A stretch of DNA of 64,000 nt from Nocardioides ganghwensis. GTDB lineage: Bacteria > Actinomycetota > Actinomycetes > Propionibacteriales > Nocardioidaceae. The stretch is taken from NCBI RefSeq assembly GCF_014779655.1, contig NZ_JACXYX010000002.1, forward strand, positions 327,316 to 391,315, read 5' to 3'. The notes under the pieces were generated by a model, which made no database searches, was not told where the DNA came from, and worked only from the letters and a program-made list of their open reading frames with translations. The translations under genes and the position numbers were made by a program. Below are positions 7,977 through 15,812 of the stretch, piece by piece (position 1 is the first letter of the stretch; each line of letters opens with the position of its first letter).

Positions 7977-9661
7977 CGCACGACTCCGCCACCTCGACCG
8001 CCCTGCTCGAGCGCATCCGCGCGTCCGTGATCGGCGACGACCAGGTCATGCAGGGCCCCTACGGCCCGCGCCGGGTGACCTACGCCGACTACACCGCCTC
8101 CGGTCGCAGCCTGACCTTCATCGAGGACTTCATCCGCACCGAGGTGCTGCCCGCCTACGCCAACACGCACACCGAGGCCAGCGGCACCGGCCTCCAGACG
8201 ACGCGCCTGCGCGAGGACGCGCGCCGGATCATCCGCGACGCCGTCGGCGGCGACGACGAGACCGTCGTGGTCTTCTGCGGGTCGGGCAGCACGGCGGCGA
8301 TCGACAAGCTCATCGGCATCCTCGGCCTCCGCATCCCCGCCGCGCTCGACGACCGCTACCACCTCAGCGACGCCATCCCCGCCGACGAGCGACCCGTGGT
8401 GTTCATCGGCCCGTTCGAGCACCACTCCAACGAGATCCCCTGGCGCGAGACCATCGCCGACGTCGTCACCATCCACGAGGACGCCGACGGACGGGTCTCG
8501 CTCGACCACCTCCGCGAGGAGCTCGAGCGCCACGCCGACCGCCCGCTCAAGATCGGCTCGTTCTCCGCGGCCTCCAACGTCACCGGGATCGTCACCGACA
8601 CCGAGGGCGTCGCCGACCTGCTCCACGAGCACGGCGCACTGAGCTTCTGGGACTTCGCCGCCTGCGCGCCCTACGTCGACATCGAGATGTACGGCCCCGG
8701 CCGCTCGCGCAAGGACGCCATCTTCATCAGCCCCCACAAGTTCATCGGGGGCCCCGGCACCCCGGGCGTGCTGGTCGTACGCCGCGAGCTGATGGCCAAC
8801 CGGGTGCCGGTGGTGCCGGGCGGCGGCACCGTCATGTACGTAAACCCGACCGAGCACCGCTACCTCGACGACAAGGCCCACCGCGAGGAGGGCGGCACGC
8901 CCGCGATCGTCGAGTCGATCCGCGCCGGGCTGGTCTTCCAGCTCAAGCAGGCCGTCGGCGTGGAGACGATCCAGGCCCACGAGGAGGAGCTGCTGCGCCG
9001 CGCGGTCGATGCGTGGGTGGCGGAGCCGACGATCCAGATCCTCGGCAACCTCGACTCGCAGCGGCTCTCGATCGTGTCCTTCGTCGTCAAGGCCCCCGAC
9101 GGGACCTACCTCCACCACAACTTCGTCGTGGCACTGCTCAACGACCTCTTCGGCATCCAGACCCGCGGCGGCTGCTCCTGCGCCGGCCCCTACGGCCACC
9201 GGCTGCTCGACATCGACCTCGACCGCAGCCACGCCTTCGAGGCGCAGATCGCGACGGGCTGCGAGGGCATCAAGCCCGGCTGGGTGCGGGTCAACTTCAA
9301 CTACTTCGTCGACGACGAGGTCTTCACCTACGTCGTGGAGGCCGTGCGGCTCGTCGCCCGCGACGGCTGGCGGCTGCTCGGCGACTACCGCTTCGACCCG
9401 CTCACGGGTCTGTGGCACCACCGCACCGGCCCGGTCGAGCCGCCGATGCGACTGGCCGACGTCACCTACGCCGCCGACGGGACGATGACCTGGCCCGCCC
9501 ACACGCAGACGGCCCCCGTCTCGGTGCTCCGGGAGCACCTCGACGAGGGCCGCGCGATCATGGCCGCCGCGTCGCCGCCGGACTGGTCCGACACCGGTCA
9601 CCTCGACCAGGGCTTCGACGACCTCAGGTGGTTCGCGCTGCCGGCCTGCTCATTGGTGTGA
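7973..9661 (+). CDS. PLP-dependent class V aminotransferase, cysteine-desulfurase-like
   Basis: A 562-residue fold-type I PLP enzyme. The PLP lysine is Lys256 in FISPHKFIGGPG, and the phosphate-binding part is FCGSGSTAAIDK. Near residue 400, TRGGCSCAGPYGH lies where cysteine desulfurases carry the RSGxxCA loop with the catalytic cysteine, so sulfur mobilisation or selenocysteine-lyase-type chemistry is possible. It is longer than typical SufS/NifS proteins (about 400), with an extra C-terminal domain of about 120 residues. No suf or nif partner genes are nearby, so the substrate is unknown. Start GTG overlaps the GDPD stop by 4 bp and also has TACGCT 6 nt upstream, which would permit independent leaderless transcription. 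Confidence 0.85.
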   Translation: MTHDSATSTALLERIRASVIGDDQVMQGPYGPRRVTYADYTASGRSLTFIEDFIRTEVLPAYANTHTEASGTGLQTTRLREDARRIIRDAVGGDDETVVVFCGSGSTAAIDKLIGILGLRIPAALDDRYHLSDAIPADERPVVFIGPFEHHSNEIPWRETIADVVTIHEDADGRVSLDHLREELERHADRPLKIGSFSAASNVTGIVTDTEGVADLLHEHGALSFWDFAACAPYVDIEMYGPGRSRKDAIFISPHKFIGGPGTPGVLVVRRELMANRVPVVPGGGTVMYVNPTEHRYLDDKAHREEGGTPAIVESIRAGLVFQLKQAVGVETIQAHEEELLRRAVDAWVAEPTIQILGNLDSQRLSIVSFVVKAPDGTYLHHNFVVALLNDLFGIQTRGGCSCAGPYGHRLLDIDLDRSHAFEAQIATGCEGIKPGWVRVNFNYFVDDEVFTYVVEAVRLVARDGWRLLGDYRFDPLTGLWHHRTGPVEPPMRLADVTYAADGTMTWPAHTQTAPVSVLREHLDEGRAIMAAASPPDWSDTGHLDQGFDDLRWFALPACSLV

Positions 9662-9946
9662 GGACCGGCGCGTGCCCCACACGGTGGCCGCGAGACCGGC
9701 GGCACCGGCCGCCAGCCACGGGATCGGCATCAGCCAGTTGAGCTCGGAGGTCTCGACGACGTCGCCCTGGACGAGCGCCCACACCAGCACCATGCCGGCG
9801 AAGGCGACGCCCATCACGAGGTGGCCGACGTTGACCGGGTGGAACCCGCTCGGCTTGTCGGGGGCGTCGAGGGGGCCGACCATCGGCTCGTCGTAGCCGT
9901 ACAGGTCCGTGTCGTAGCTGCTGCTGTCACTCATGTCTGCGCTCAT
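9650..9946 (-). CDS. Small membrane protein, two TM segments (98 aa)
   Basis: The N-terminus is acidic and Tyr/Asp/Ser-rich (residues 1-35). Two hydrophobic helices follow (about 42-62 and 72-90, VGHLVMGVAFAGMVLVWAL and WLAAGAAGLAATVWG) and a basic tail. A GAGGAG SD precedes the ATG. It lies 12 bp downstream of the PspC/LiaF-like gene on the same strand, so it is probably the second gene of that operon and part of the same envelope-stress module. The 3' end overlaps the aminotransferase gene tail by 12 bp. No known domain. Confidence 0.72.
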   Translation of the reverse strand: MSADMSDSSSYDTDLYGYDEPMVGPLDAPDKPSGFHPVNVGHLVMGVAFAGMVLVWALVQGDVVETSELNWLMPIPWLAAGAAGLAATVWGTRRSSHQ

Positions 9947-9958
9947 TTCCGGTGCTCC

Positions 9959-11206
9959 TCAGGCCGCTTCGCGGACGATGATCTCGCCGAAGACCAGGTC
10001 GATGCCGATGCTCATGTCGGGGGCCCCGACCCCTCCGTCACGGGAGCCGCCGACGCTGATCTCGAAGCCGTCGGTGCGCCTGTCGAAGACCCGGCTGTCA
10101 CCGCCCACGACGTCGGTCGTGACGTCGACGTCGACCCCGTCCGGGACGATCACCTCGACGGTCCCGGCGAAACCGTCGATCGTGATCTCCCTGCCGTCCA
10201 GGGACTCGACGTCGTCGATCTCGGACAGGTCGAGCACGAACTCGCCGCCGCCGAAGTCGTAGGTGCTGTCGACCTCACCGGCGCTGGTCGGGGTGTGGAC
10301 GTGGACACGCTCCTCGGGGAAGTGCGAGCTCGCGGTGGCGCCAGCGGTGACCAGGGCAGCCACGAGGCCCAGGGCGATCAGGCCGCCGGCGCGGCCCCAC
10401 ACGGAGCCGACGACCAGCATCAGCGCCGTGATGCCGAGCGCGAGCGCGGGGTAGGCACTGTCCGCCACGTCGACGCCGGCCACGTCGACCACGCCGAGGA
10501 CACCCTCGGCCAGGGCGATCAGGGCGAGCGTGAAGAAGAACAGGATCGGTCCGCGCTTGCGGGGGTTCCGCGGGCGGGGCCCCCGGGCGTACCCGTCCCA
10601 GCCGCCCGGGTCGGCGGGGGGACCGTACGTCTCCCCGTACCCCTGCCCGTACGTCTCCCCGTACCCCTGCCCGTACGTCTCCCCGTACGACCCGGGTGCC
10701 GCGCCCGGTGCCGTCTGCGGACCCGATCCCTGGCGGTGCAGGAACCAGACGGCCAGCGCGGCGAGGATCGCCAGCGGCCACGGGAACCAGAACGCGCCGG
10801 CCCAGTCGCCGAGCGCGGCGATCAGCGCGAGCACACCCACGCCGGCCAGCGCGATCGCGCGGCTGCGGCGGTCGAGGCCGAGCGGCTCGTCGTCGGTGCC
10901 CTCCTCGGGCACCAGGATCCAGCCGGCGACGTAGAGGAGGAGGCCGGCGCCGCCGAAGAACACGCCCACCACGAGCGCCACCCGGACGATGATCGGGTCG
11001 ATGTCGAGGTGACGCGCGATGCCGCCGGCCACACCGGCGATGTGACGGTCGGTGACGCTGCGGCGCAGGCGGCCGAGGTCCTTCATCTCGTCGCGGGTGA
11101 CCCGGGGGCCCGACGAGGGCCGGCCCGAGGCGGGCTGACCGGGCGCGGGCTGGCCGGGCGAGGGCTGCTCGGCGTCGGTGTCTGGTGCGGGGCTGGCGTT
11201 GTCCAT
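9959..11206 (-). CDS. PspC-domain membrane protein with LiaF-like C-terminal domain
   Basis: Chosen start ATG (MDNASPAPDTDAEQP) has GAGTGGAG just upstream; an in-frame ATG 36 bp earlier lacks an SD. Of 415 residues, the N-terminal Pro/Gly-rich segment (PGQPAPGQP) is followed by a PspC domain (RSVTDRHIAGVAGGIARHLDIDPIIVRV..., then a hydrophobic helix). Two or three further helices come next with a Tyr/Gly-rich YGETYGQG tandem repeat between them, and last a beta-rich extracytoplasmic domain resembling the LiaF C-terminal domain. PspC and LiaF proteins sense or damp envelope stress and act on partner kinases. It is divergent from a PspC-containing histidine kinase and its regulator, the expected partners. 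Confidence 0.85.
   Translation of the reverse strand: MDNASPAPDTDAEQPSPGQPAPGQPASGRPSSGPRVTRDEMKDLGRLRRSVTDRHIAGVAGGIARHLDIDPIIVRVALVVGVFFGGAGLLLYVAGWILVPEEGTDDEPLGLDRRSRAIALAGVGVLALIAALGDWAGAFWFPWPLAILAALAVWFLHRQGSGPQTAPGAAPGSYGETYGQGYGETYGQGYGETYGPPADPGGWDGYARGPRPRNPRKRGPILFFFTLALIALAEGVLGVVDVAGVDVADSAYPALALGITALMLVVGSVWGRAGGLIALGLVAALVTAGATASSHFPEERVHVHTPTSAGEVDSTYDFGGGEFVLDLSEIDDVESLDGREITIDGFAGTVEVIVPDGVDVDVTTDVVGGDSRVFDRRTDGFEISVGGSRDGGVGAPDMSIGIDLVFGEIIVREAA
10624..10690. repeat. 24-bp in-frame tandem repeat, 2.8 copies
   Basis: Two perfect 24-bp units (10624-10647, 10648-10671) and a partial third (10672-10690) lie inside the PspC/LiaF-like gene and encode YGETYGQG repeated in its cytoplasmic or linker segment. 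The length is a multiple of 3, so slippage would change repeat number without breaking the frame. Confidence 0.9.
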
Positions 11207-11361
11207 GGCTCCACTCTCGTCCGCGGACGCCGCTCCCACCATCGGGGACAGCCCTGATTCGTCGCCCGATCCGCAGGCGTCGGAGCGGGGGCCGGCTCAG
11301 GGTCGCCTCGGGGTCAGTCCTCATGGTCGCGCGCCTGCGCGCCTGCGACGATGGGGACACG

Positions 11362-12723
11362 ATGACCCACCCCACGTCCACCTCCCACGCGGCAGGCCCG
11401 CCGGGCCGCCCGATGCGCCCCGGCGGGCCGCGTCGCGCCTACCGCGACCTCACCGCGCCGATCGCGGGTGGCGTCGCGTCCGGCCTGGCCCGGCACCTCG
11501 CGCTGCCGGTGCTGTGGGTCCGGGGCTTCTTCGTGGCCACGGCGTTCCTGGGTGGCTTCGGCCTCATGCTGTACGCCGGGCTGTGGGTGTTCCTGCCCGC
11601 GGACCAGCACTTCGAGGTCGGCGCGCCCGGCCTGGAGAGCGCGACCCGCACCGGCAAGCGCCCCGGCCGGCGCTCGCGGCTGCGCGACGCCGGCCCGGCC
11701 ATCGCGCTCGGCGCGCTGTTCTTCGGCGTCGTCCTCGGCGTGGAGGGCATCTTCGGCCAGGGCGTGCTGTTCTGGCCGGTGGTCCTCGGCGTCGCCGGCA
11801 TCGCCCTGCTGTGGCGCCAGGCCGACGAGGCGCAGCGCGAGCGGTGGATCGACTCGTCGGGGCGCATCGACCCCTTCCGTGCCGTCTTCGGCAACGGCGG
11901 ATGGGCCGCCTACGCCCGGATCGCCGCGGGGCTCGGTCTCATCGTCACCGGCCTGCTCGTCTTCGCGATCGCCGCTGGGCAGGCCACCTTCGCCGTCCCG
12001 GTGCTGGTCGCCGGCCTGCTCGGCCTCGTCGGGCTCGCCATCGTGGTCGGCCCGTGGGCCAAGCGGCTCATCGACGACCTCGGCGCCGAGCGGGTGGAGC
12101 GGGTCCGGACCCAGGAGCGTGCCGACATGGCCGCGCACCTGCACGACTCGGTGCTGCAGACGCTCGCGCTGATCCAGAAGAACTCCCACGACGCCACGAC
12201 CGTGGCGCGCCTGGCCCGCTCGCAGGAGCGCGACCTGCGCCAGTGGCTCTTCGAGGCCGAGACGACCGACGCCACGACGCTCGCCGGTGCGCTCAAGGAG
12301 ATGGCCGCCGACGTGGAGTCGCAGCACCCGGTGGTCGTCGACGTGGTGACCGTCGGCGACTGCGACCTCGACGAGGCCCTGCGCCCGGTCGTCCTCGCCG
12401 CGCGGGAGGCCGTCGTCAACGTCGCCAAGCACGCCGGCACCCAGCGTGCCGACGTCTACGCCGAGACCACCTCCGGCGCCGTCGACGTGTTCGTGCGCGA
12501 CCGCGGCGCCGGCTTCGACCTCGGCGCGGTCGCGACCGACCGGCACGGCGTACGCAGCAGCATCGTCGACCGGATGGAGCGCCACGGCGGGCGGGCGGAC
12601 GTACGCTCTGCCCCCGGCGAGGGCACGGAGGTCCGCCTCCACATGCCCCGCCACTCCCACCCCCAGCAGCCCCAGTCACAGCCCCAGCCCCAGCCCCAGG
12701 CGCCCGACGAGGAGACCCGATGA
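11362..12723 (+). CDS. PspC-domain sensor histidine kinase (NarL-type partner)
   Basis: A 453-residue kinase. The N-terminal PspC domain (about 22-75, YRDLTAPIAGGVASGLARHLAL) is followed by several membrane helices (to about 235). The HisKA_3 dimerisation helix has HLHDSVLQT (phosphoacceptor His261 followed by Asp262, Gln266), and the HATPase_c domain has REAVVNVAKHAG (N box) and VRDRGAGFD (G1). The HDxxxQ arrangement is that of kinases working with NarL/LuxR regulators, and such a regulator starts in the next gene with a 4-bp overlap. The tail (about 435-450) is Pro/Gln-rich (QPQSQPQPQPQ). Likely senses envelope stress together with the divergent PspC/LiaF-like protein. Confidence 0.9.
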   Translation: MTHPTSTSHAAGPPGRPMRPGGPRRAYRDLTAPIAGGVASGLARHLALPVLWVRGFFVATAFLGGFGLMLYAGLWVFLPADQHFEVGAPGLESATRTGKRPGRRSRLRDAGPAIALGALFFGVVLGVEGIFGQGVLFWPVVLGVAGIALLWRQADEAQRERWIDSSGRIDPFRAVFGNGGWAAYARIAAGLGLIVTGLLVFAIAAGQATFAVPVLVAGLLGLVGLAIVVGPWAKRLIDDLGAERVERVRTQERADMAAHLHDSVLQTLALIQKNSHDATTVARLARSQERDLRQWLFEAETTDATTLAGALKEMAADVESQHPVVVDVVTVGDCDLDEALRPVVLAAREAVVNVAKHAGTQRADVYAETTSGAVDVFVRDRGAGFDLGAVATDRHGVRSSIVDRMERHGGRADVRSAPGEGTEVRLHMPRHSHPQQPQSQPQPQPQAPDEETR

Positions 12724-13385
12724 CCGAGACCGCCAGCGCAGGACCCGTGCGGGTCGTCCTGGTCGACGACCACGCGATGTTCCGGGCGGGGGTGCGCGCC
12801 GAGCTCGCCGCCAGCGGTGCCGGCGTGGTCGAGGTCGTCGGGGAGGCGGCCGACGCCGACGCGGCCGTGGACGTCGTGCGCGAGCTGCGGCCGCAGGTCG
12901 TGCTGCTCGACGTGCACCTGCCCGGCGGGGGAGGCGTCGAGGTGATGCGCCGGCACCCGTCGGCCGACACCCTCTACCTCGCGCTGTCGGTCTCCGACGC
13001 CGCCGAGGACGTCATCGGCACCATCCGCGGCGGCGCGCGCGGCTACGTCACCAAGACCATCACCGGCCCCGAGCTGGTCGACGCGATCACCCGAGTCGCC
13101 GGGGGAGACGCGGTGTTCTCGCCGCGGCTGGCCGGGTTCGTGCTCGACGCCTTCGCCGGGTCGATCGACGTCGCAGCCGTCGACGAGGACCTCGACCGGC
13201 TCACCGAGCGCGAGCGGGAGGTGATGCGCCTGATCGCCCGGGGCTACGCCTACAAGGAGGTCGCCAAGGAGCTGTTCATCTCGGTCAAGACGGTCGAGAC
13301 GCACATGTCGTCGGTGCTGCGCAAGCTCCAGCTCTCGAGCCGTCACGAGCTGACGAAGTGGGCCTCGGACCGCCGCCTCCTCTGA
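12720..13385 (+). CDS. NarL/LuxR-family response regulator
   Basis: A 221-residue regulator. The receiver domain (about 10-125) has VLVDDH acidic pocket residues (Asp16, Asp17), phosphoacceptor Asp64 in VLLDVHLPG, and a Lys near 112 (YVTKTITG). The LuxR-type HTH (about 155-215) shows LTEREREVMRLIARGYAYKEVAKELFISVKTVETH. ATGA overlap with the kinase gene implies translational coupling. Expected to be phosphorylated by that kinase and to act on envelope-stress genes, possibly the divergent PspC operon. Confidence 0.92.
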   Translation: MTETASAGPVRVVLVDDHAMFRAGVRAELAASGAGVVEVVGEAADADAAVDVVRELRPQVVLLDVHLPGGGGVEVMRRHPSADTLYLALSVSDAAEDVIGTIRGGARGYVTKTITGPELVDAITRVAGGDAVFSPRLAGFVLDAFAGSIDVAAVDEDLDRLTEREREVMRLIARGYAYKEVAKELFISVKTVETHMSSVLRKLQLSSRHELTKWASDRRLL

Positions 13386-13439
13386 GCCTGGGCCGCCTCC
13401 CATCGGGTGGGCGACGTTTGACACCGGGGCCTCGGAGGC

Positions 13440-13462
13440 GGTGGGGTCGAGGGATCCCCACC
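13440..13462. terminator. Hairpin between response regulator and APC transporter genes
   Basis: A 7-bp perfect stem, GGTGGGG (13440-13446) with CCCCACC (13456-13462), encloses a 9-nt loop. It lies between the regulator stop and the start of the APC transporter. There is no T tract, as is usual for actinobacterial terminators. It may instead be a leader structure of the transporter mRNA. Confidence 0.35.
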
Positions 13463-13485
13463 CCCACTCGGGAAGCGAGGCCGCC

Positions 13486-14919
13486 GTGGCCGACTCCACT
13501 GCCACCGTTCCGGACACCGGCGACGACGAGGACAGCCTCAAGCGGTCCATCACCGGGGCGCAGCTGTTCTTCTACACCCTCGGCGACGTCCTGGGCTCCG
13601 GCATCTACGTGCTCATCGGCCTGGTCGCCGCCGCGGTCGGCGGCGCCTTCTGGATCGCCTTCGCGGCCGGTGTCACGGTCGCGGCCATCACCGGGTCGGC
13701 CTACGCCGAGCTGGTCACCAAGTACCCCCAGGCTGCGGGCTCCTCGCTCTACGTGCAGAAGGCGTTCGGCAACAAGGCGCTCACGTTCCTCGTCACCGTG
13801 TCGTTCCTCTCCGCGAGCTTCGCCGCCTCCGGCTCGCTGGCGACCGGCTTCGCGTCGTACTTCTCCCAGCTCTTCGACGGCGGAGGTCCGCCGGCCCTGA
13901 TCGTCTCGCTCGTCTTCGTCGCCGTCCTCGTGCTCATCAACTTCATCGGCATCACCGAGTCGGTGGTGATGAACATGCTGATGACCTTCATCGAGCTCAC
14001 CGGCCTGGTGATCGTCATGATCATCGGCATCTGGTACATCGCCGAGGGCAACGCCGACTTCGGGACGCTCACCGACATCAGTGTCTCGGGCAACCCGGCC
14101 CTGGCCGTCCTCGCCGGGGTCGCGCTCTCCTTCTTCGCGATGACGGGCTTCGAGAACACCGCCAACGTGGCCGAGGAGACCATCGACCCCTACCGGTCCT
14201 TCCCCCGATCGCTCATCGGGGGTATGGTCGTCGCCGGCGTCGTCTACGTCCTGGTGTCGATGGCCGCGGCCCTCACCGTGCCCGTCGACACCCTGGCGGA
14301 GTCCGACGTCGCGCTGCTCGAGGTGGTCAAGCAGGGCATCCTGCCGTTCTCCACCGACCTGATGACCACGATCTTCACGGTCATCGCGCTGGTCGCGATC
14401 ACCAACACCACCCTCGTCACCCTCGTCACCCAGCCCCGCATCCTCTACGGCATGGCCCGCGAGGACGTGGTCCCGGGAGTCTTCGCCAGGGTCCACGCGA
14501 CCCGTCGCAGCCCCTGGGTGGGTCTGCTGTTCAGCGGCCTGGTCGTCGGCACCCTGCTCGTGACCGGCTACGCCGTCACCGCGGCCGGCGGCGGCATCGA
14601 CCTGGTCAACCGGCTGGCGCTGGTCACGGTGGTCTTCCTGCTGGTGATCTACGCGCTCGTGATCGCGACGTGCCTCAAGCTGCGCGGGCAGGACGAGGAC
14701 GAGCGGGCCTTCCGTGCCAACACGCCGCTGCTGGTCCTGGGCCTGGTCGGCAACCTCGCGATCCTCTACTACGCCGTCTACGACGACCCCGCCTCGCTGC
14801 TGTGGTGCGCCGGGCTGCTGGCGGTGGGCGTGGTGCTGTACCTCCTCGAGCAGCTCTTCGGTGGCCGGTCGGCTCCCCGGCCCGGCACCGCCTCACAGAC
14901 CCCGAAGGGAGACCTCTGA
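13486..14919 (+). CDS. APC-family amino acid permease
   Basis: A 477-residue amino acid/polyamine/organocation transporter with about 12 hydrophobic helices. The first helix carries the family signature GDVLGSGIYVLIG, which supplies the unwound substrate-binding segment; other family marks are EETIDPYRSFPRSLIG and the helix around FFAMTGFENTANVAEE. I chose the GTG at 13486 (VADSTATV) because GGAAGCGAGG stands just upstream; an upstream in-frame GTG is possible. Its stop overlaps the uspA-like gene start by one base, so the permease and the universal stress protein are made together, a known pairing in actinobacteria. Confidence 0.9.
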   Translation: MADSTATVPDTGDDEDSLKRSITGAQLFFYTLGDVLGSGIYVLIGLVAAAVGGAFWIAFAAGVTVAAITGSAYAELVTKYPQAAGSSLYVQKAFGNKALTFLVTVSFLSASFAASGSLATGFASYFSQLFDGGGPPALIVSLVFVAVLVLINFIGITESVVMNMLMTFIELTGLVIVMIIGIWYIAEGNADFGTLTDISVSGNPALAVLAGVALSFFAMTGFENTANVAEETIDPYRSFPRSLIGGMVVAGVVYVLVSMAAALTVPVDTLAESDVALLEVVKQGILPFSTDLMTTIFTVIALVAITNTTLVTLVTQPRILYGMAREDVVPGVFARVHATRRSPWVGLLFSGLVVGTLLVTGYAVTAAGGGIDLVNRLALVTVVFLLVIYALVIATCLKLRGQDEDERAFRANTPLLVLGLVGNLAILYYAVYDDPASLLWCAGLLAVGVVLYLLEQLFGGRSAPRPGTASQTPKGDL

Positions 14920-15362
14920 TGCACGTCATCGTCGCCACGGACGGTTCGAAGCAGTCGCTGGCCGCCGCCAAGCACCTGAAGTCCTTCGCCGACCCGACGA
15001 AGATCACCGAGATCTCCGTCGTCGCGGTCGTCCGTCCGCTCGCCTCCGTCGCCTTCGCCGACGACGTCTCGGAGAACAGGCTGGACGGCTCGTTCCGCGA
15101 CGCCGCCCAGAGCGCCGTCGACACCATCGCGGGTGTCTTCGAGGGCTGGGGGCCCAAGGTCAGCAAGCGCATCCGCAGCGGCTCCGCGGCCAACGAGATC
15201 ATCAAGGCCGCCAAGCAGTACGACGCCGGGCTCGTCGTGGTCGCCGCCGGCGGCCGCGGCCTGAGCGACGCGGTCCTCGTCGGCAGCACCGCGCAGCGCG
15301 TCCAGCACTACGCGCCGTGCCCGGTGCTCGTCGTACGCCCCGCGCCCCGGAAGAGGAAGTAG
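14919..15362 (+). CDS. Universal stress protein (UspA family)
   Basis: A 147-residue single Usp domain. It begins MHVIVATDGSKQSLAAAKH, the usual first strand and nucleotide-binding loop, and ends with GGRGLSDAVLVGSTAQRVQHYAPCPVLVVRP, containing the G-2x-G-9x-G-(S/T) ATP-binding pattern. The start is a TGATG junction with the upstream permease gene, and GAAGGGAG provides the SD. It probably binds ATP and modulates the permease or the stress response; direct evidence is lacking. Confidence 0.92.
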   Translation: MHVIVATDGSKQSLAAAKHLKSFADPTKITEISVVAVVRPLASVAFADDVSENRLDGSFRDAAQSAVDTIAGVFEGWGPKVSKRIRSGSAANEIIKAAKQYDAGLVVVAAGGRGLSDAVLVGSTAQRVQHYAPCPVLVVRPAPRKRK

Positions 15363-15375
15363 CACCCGCCAGCCG

Positions 15376-15381
15376 TAGGAT
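15376..15381 (+). promoter_or_regulatory. -10 element TAGGAT for a leaderless transcript
   Basis: TAGGAT is followed by 7 nt and then the ATG of the small membrane protein gene, so the predicted transcription start is at or next to the start codon. No SD is present, consistent with leaderless translation. Confidence 0.55.
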
Positions 15382-15388
15382 CCCCGCC

Positions 15389-15742
15389 ATGGAGACCCTG
15401 CGGCTGGTGCTGCTCTTCGTCCACATCCTCGGCTACGCCGCGCTGCTCGGCGGCCTGCTCGTGCAGCTGCGCTCGGAGCAGAAGGCCGTCAACCCGCTGA
15501 TGCGCGACGGCTCCGGCACGGCCCTCCTCGCCGGGCTGCTGCTCGTCGGCGTGCTGGAGAGCCTCGGCAGCCCCGACCACGCCAAGATCGGCGTGAAGTT
15601 CGCCATCGGCCTCGTGATCCTCGTGCTGGTGATGGTCAACCTGCGCAAGCCGAGCATCCCGCAGGGTCTCTACCTCGGCCTGCTCGTGCTGACGGTCGCC
15701 AACATCGCCGTCGCGGTGTTCTGGTCGCCCACGCACGCCTGA
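15389..15742 (+). CDS. Small four-helix membrane protein (117 aa)
   Basis: Almost entirely hydrophobic: helices around 4-26, 42-58, 64-82 and 92-112. There is no signal peptide and no recognised domain. Length and pattern resemble small hypothetical integral membrane proteins seen beside pcrA in actinobacteria. TAGGAT stands 7 nt before the ATG, which suggests a leaderless transcript from its own promoter. Confidence 0.78.
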   Translation: METLRLVLLFVHILGYAALLGGLLVQLRSEQKAVNPLMRDGSGTALLAGLLLVGVLESLGSPDHAKIGVKFAIGLVILVLVMVNLRKPSIPQGLYLGLLVLTVANIAVAVFWSPTHA

Positions 15743-15797
15743 TCCGCGACCGGTCCACAGGGCCGGGCGGGGGCGTACGGCTGTCACCCCCGCCGCA

Positions 15798-15803
15798 TAG
15801 GCT
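15798..15803 (+). promoter_or_regulatory. -10 element TAGGCT before pcrA
   Basis: TAGGCT is followed by 9 nt and the pcrA ATG, so the mRNA would be leaderless or have a leader of 1-3 nt. No clear -35 or SD. Confidence 0.45.
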
Positions 15804-15812
15804 GGGGCGGAC

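Noticed and set aside
13418..13423. Consensus TTGACA before the APC transporter
   Set aside because: No -10 element at 16-19 nt downstream, so a promoter cannot be supported.
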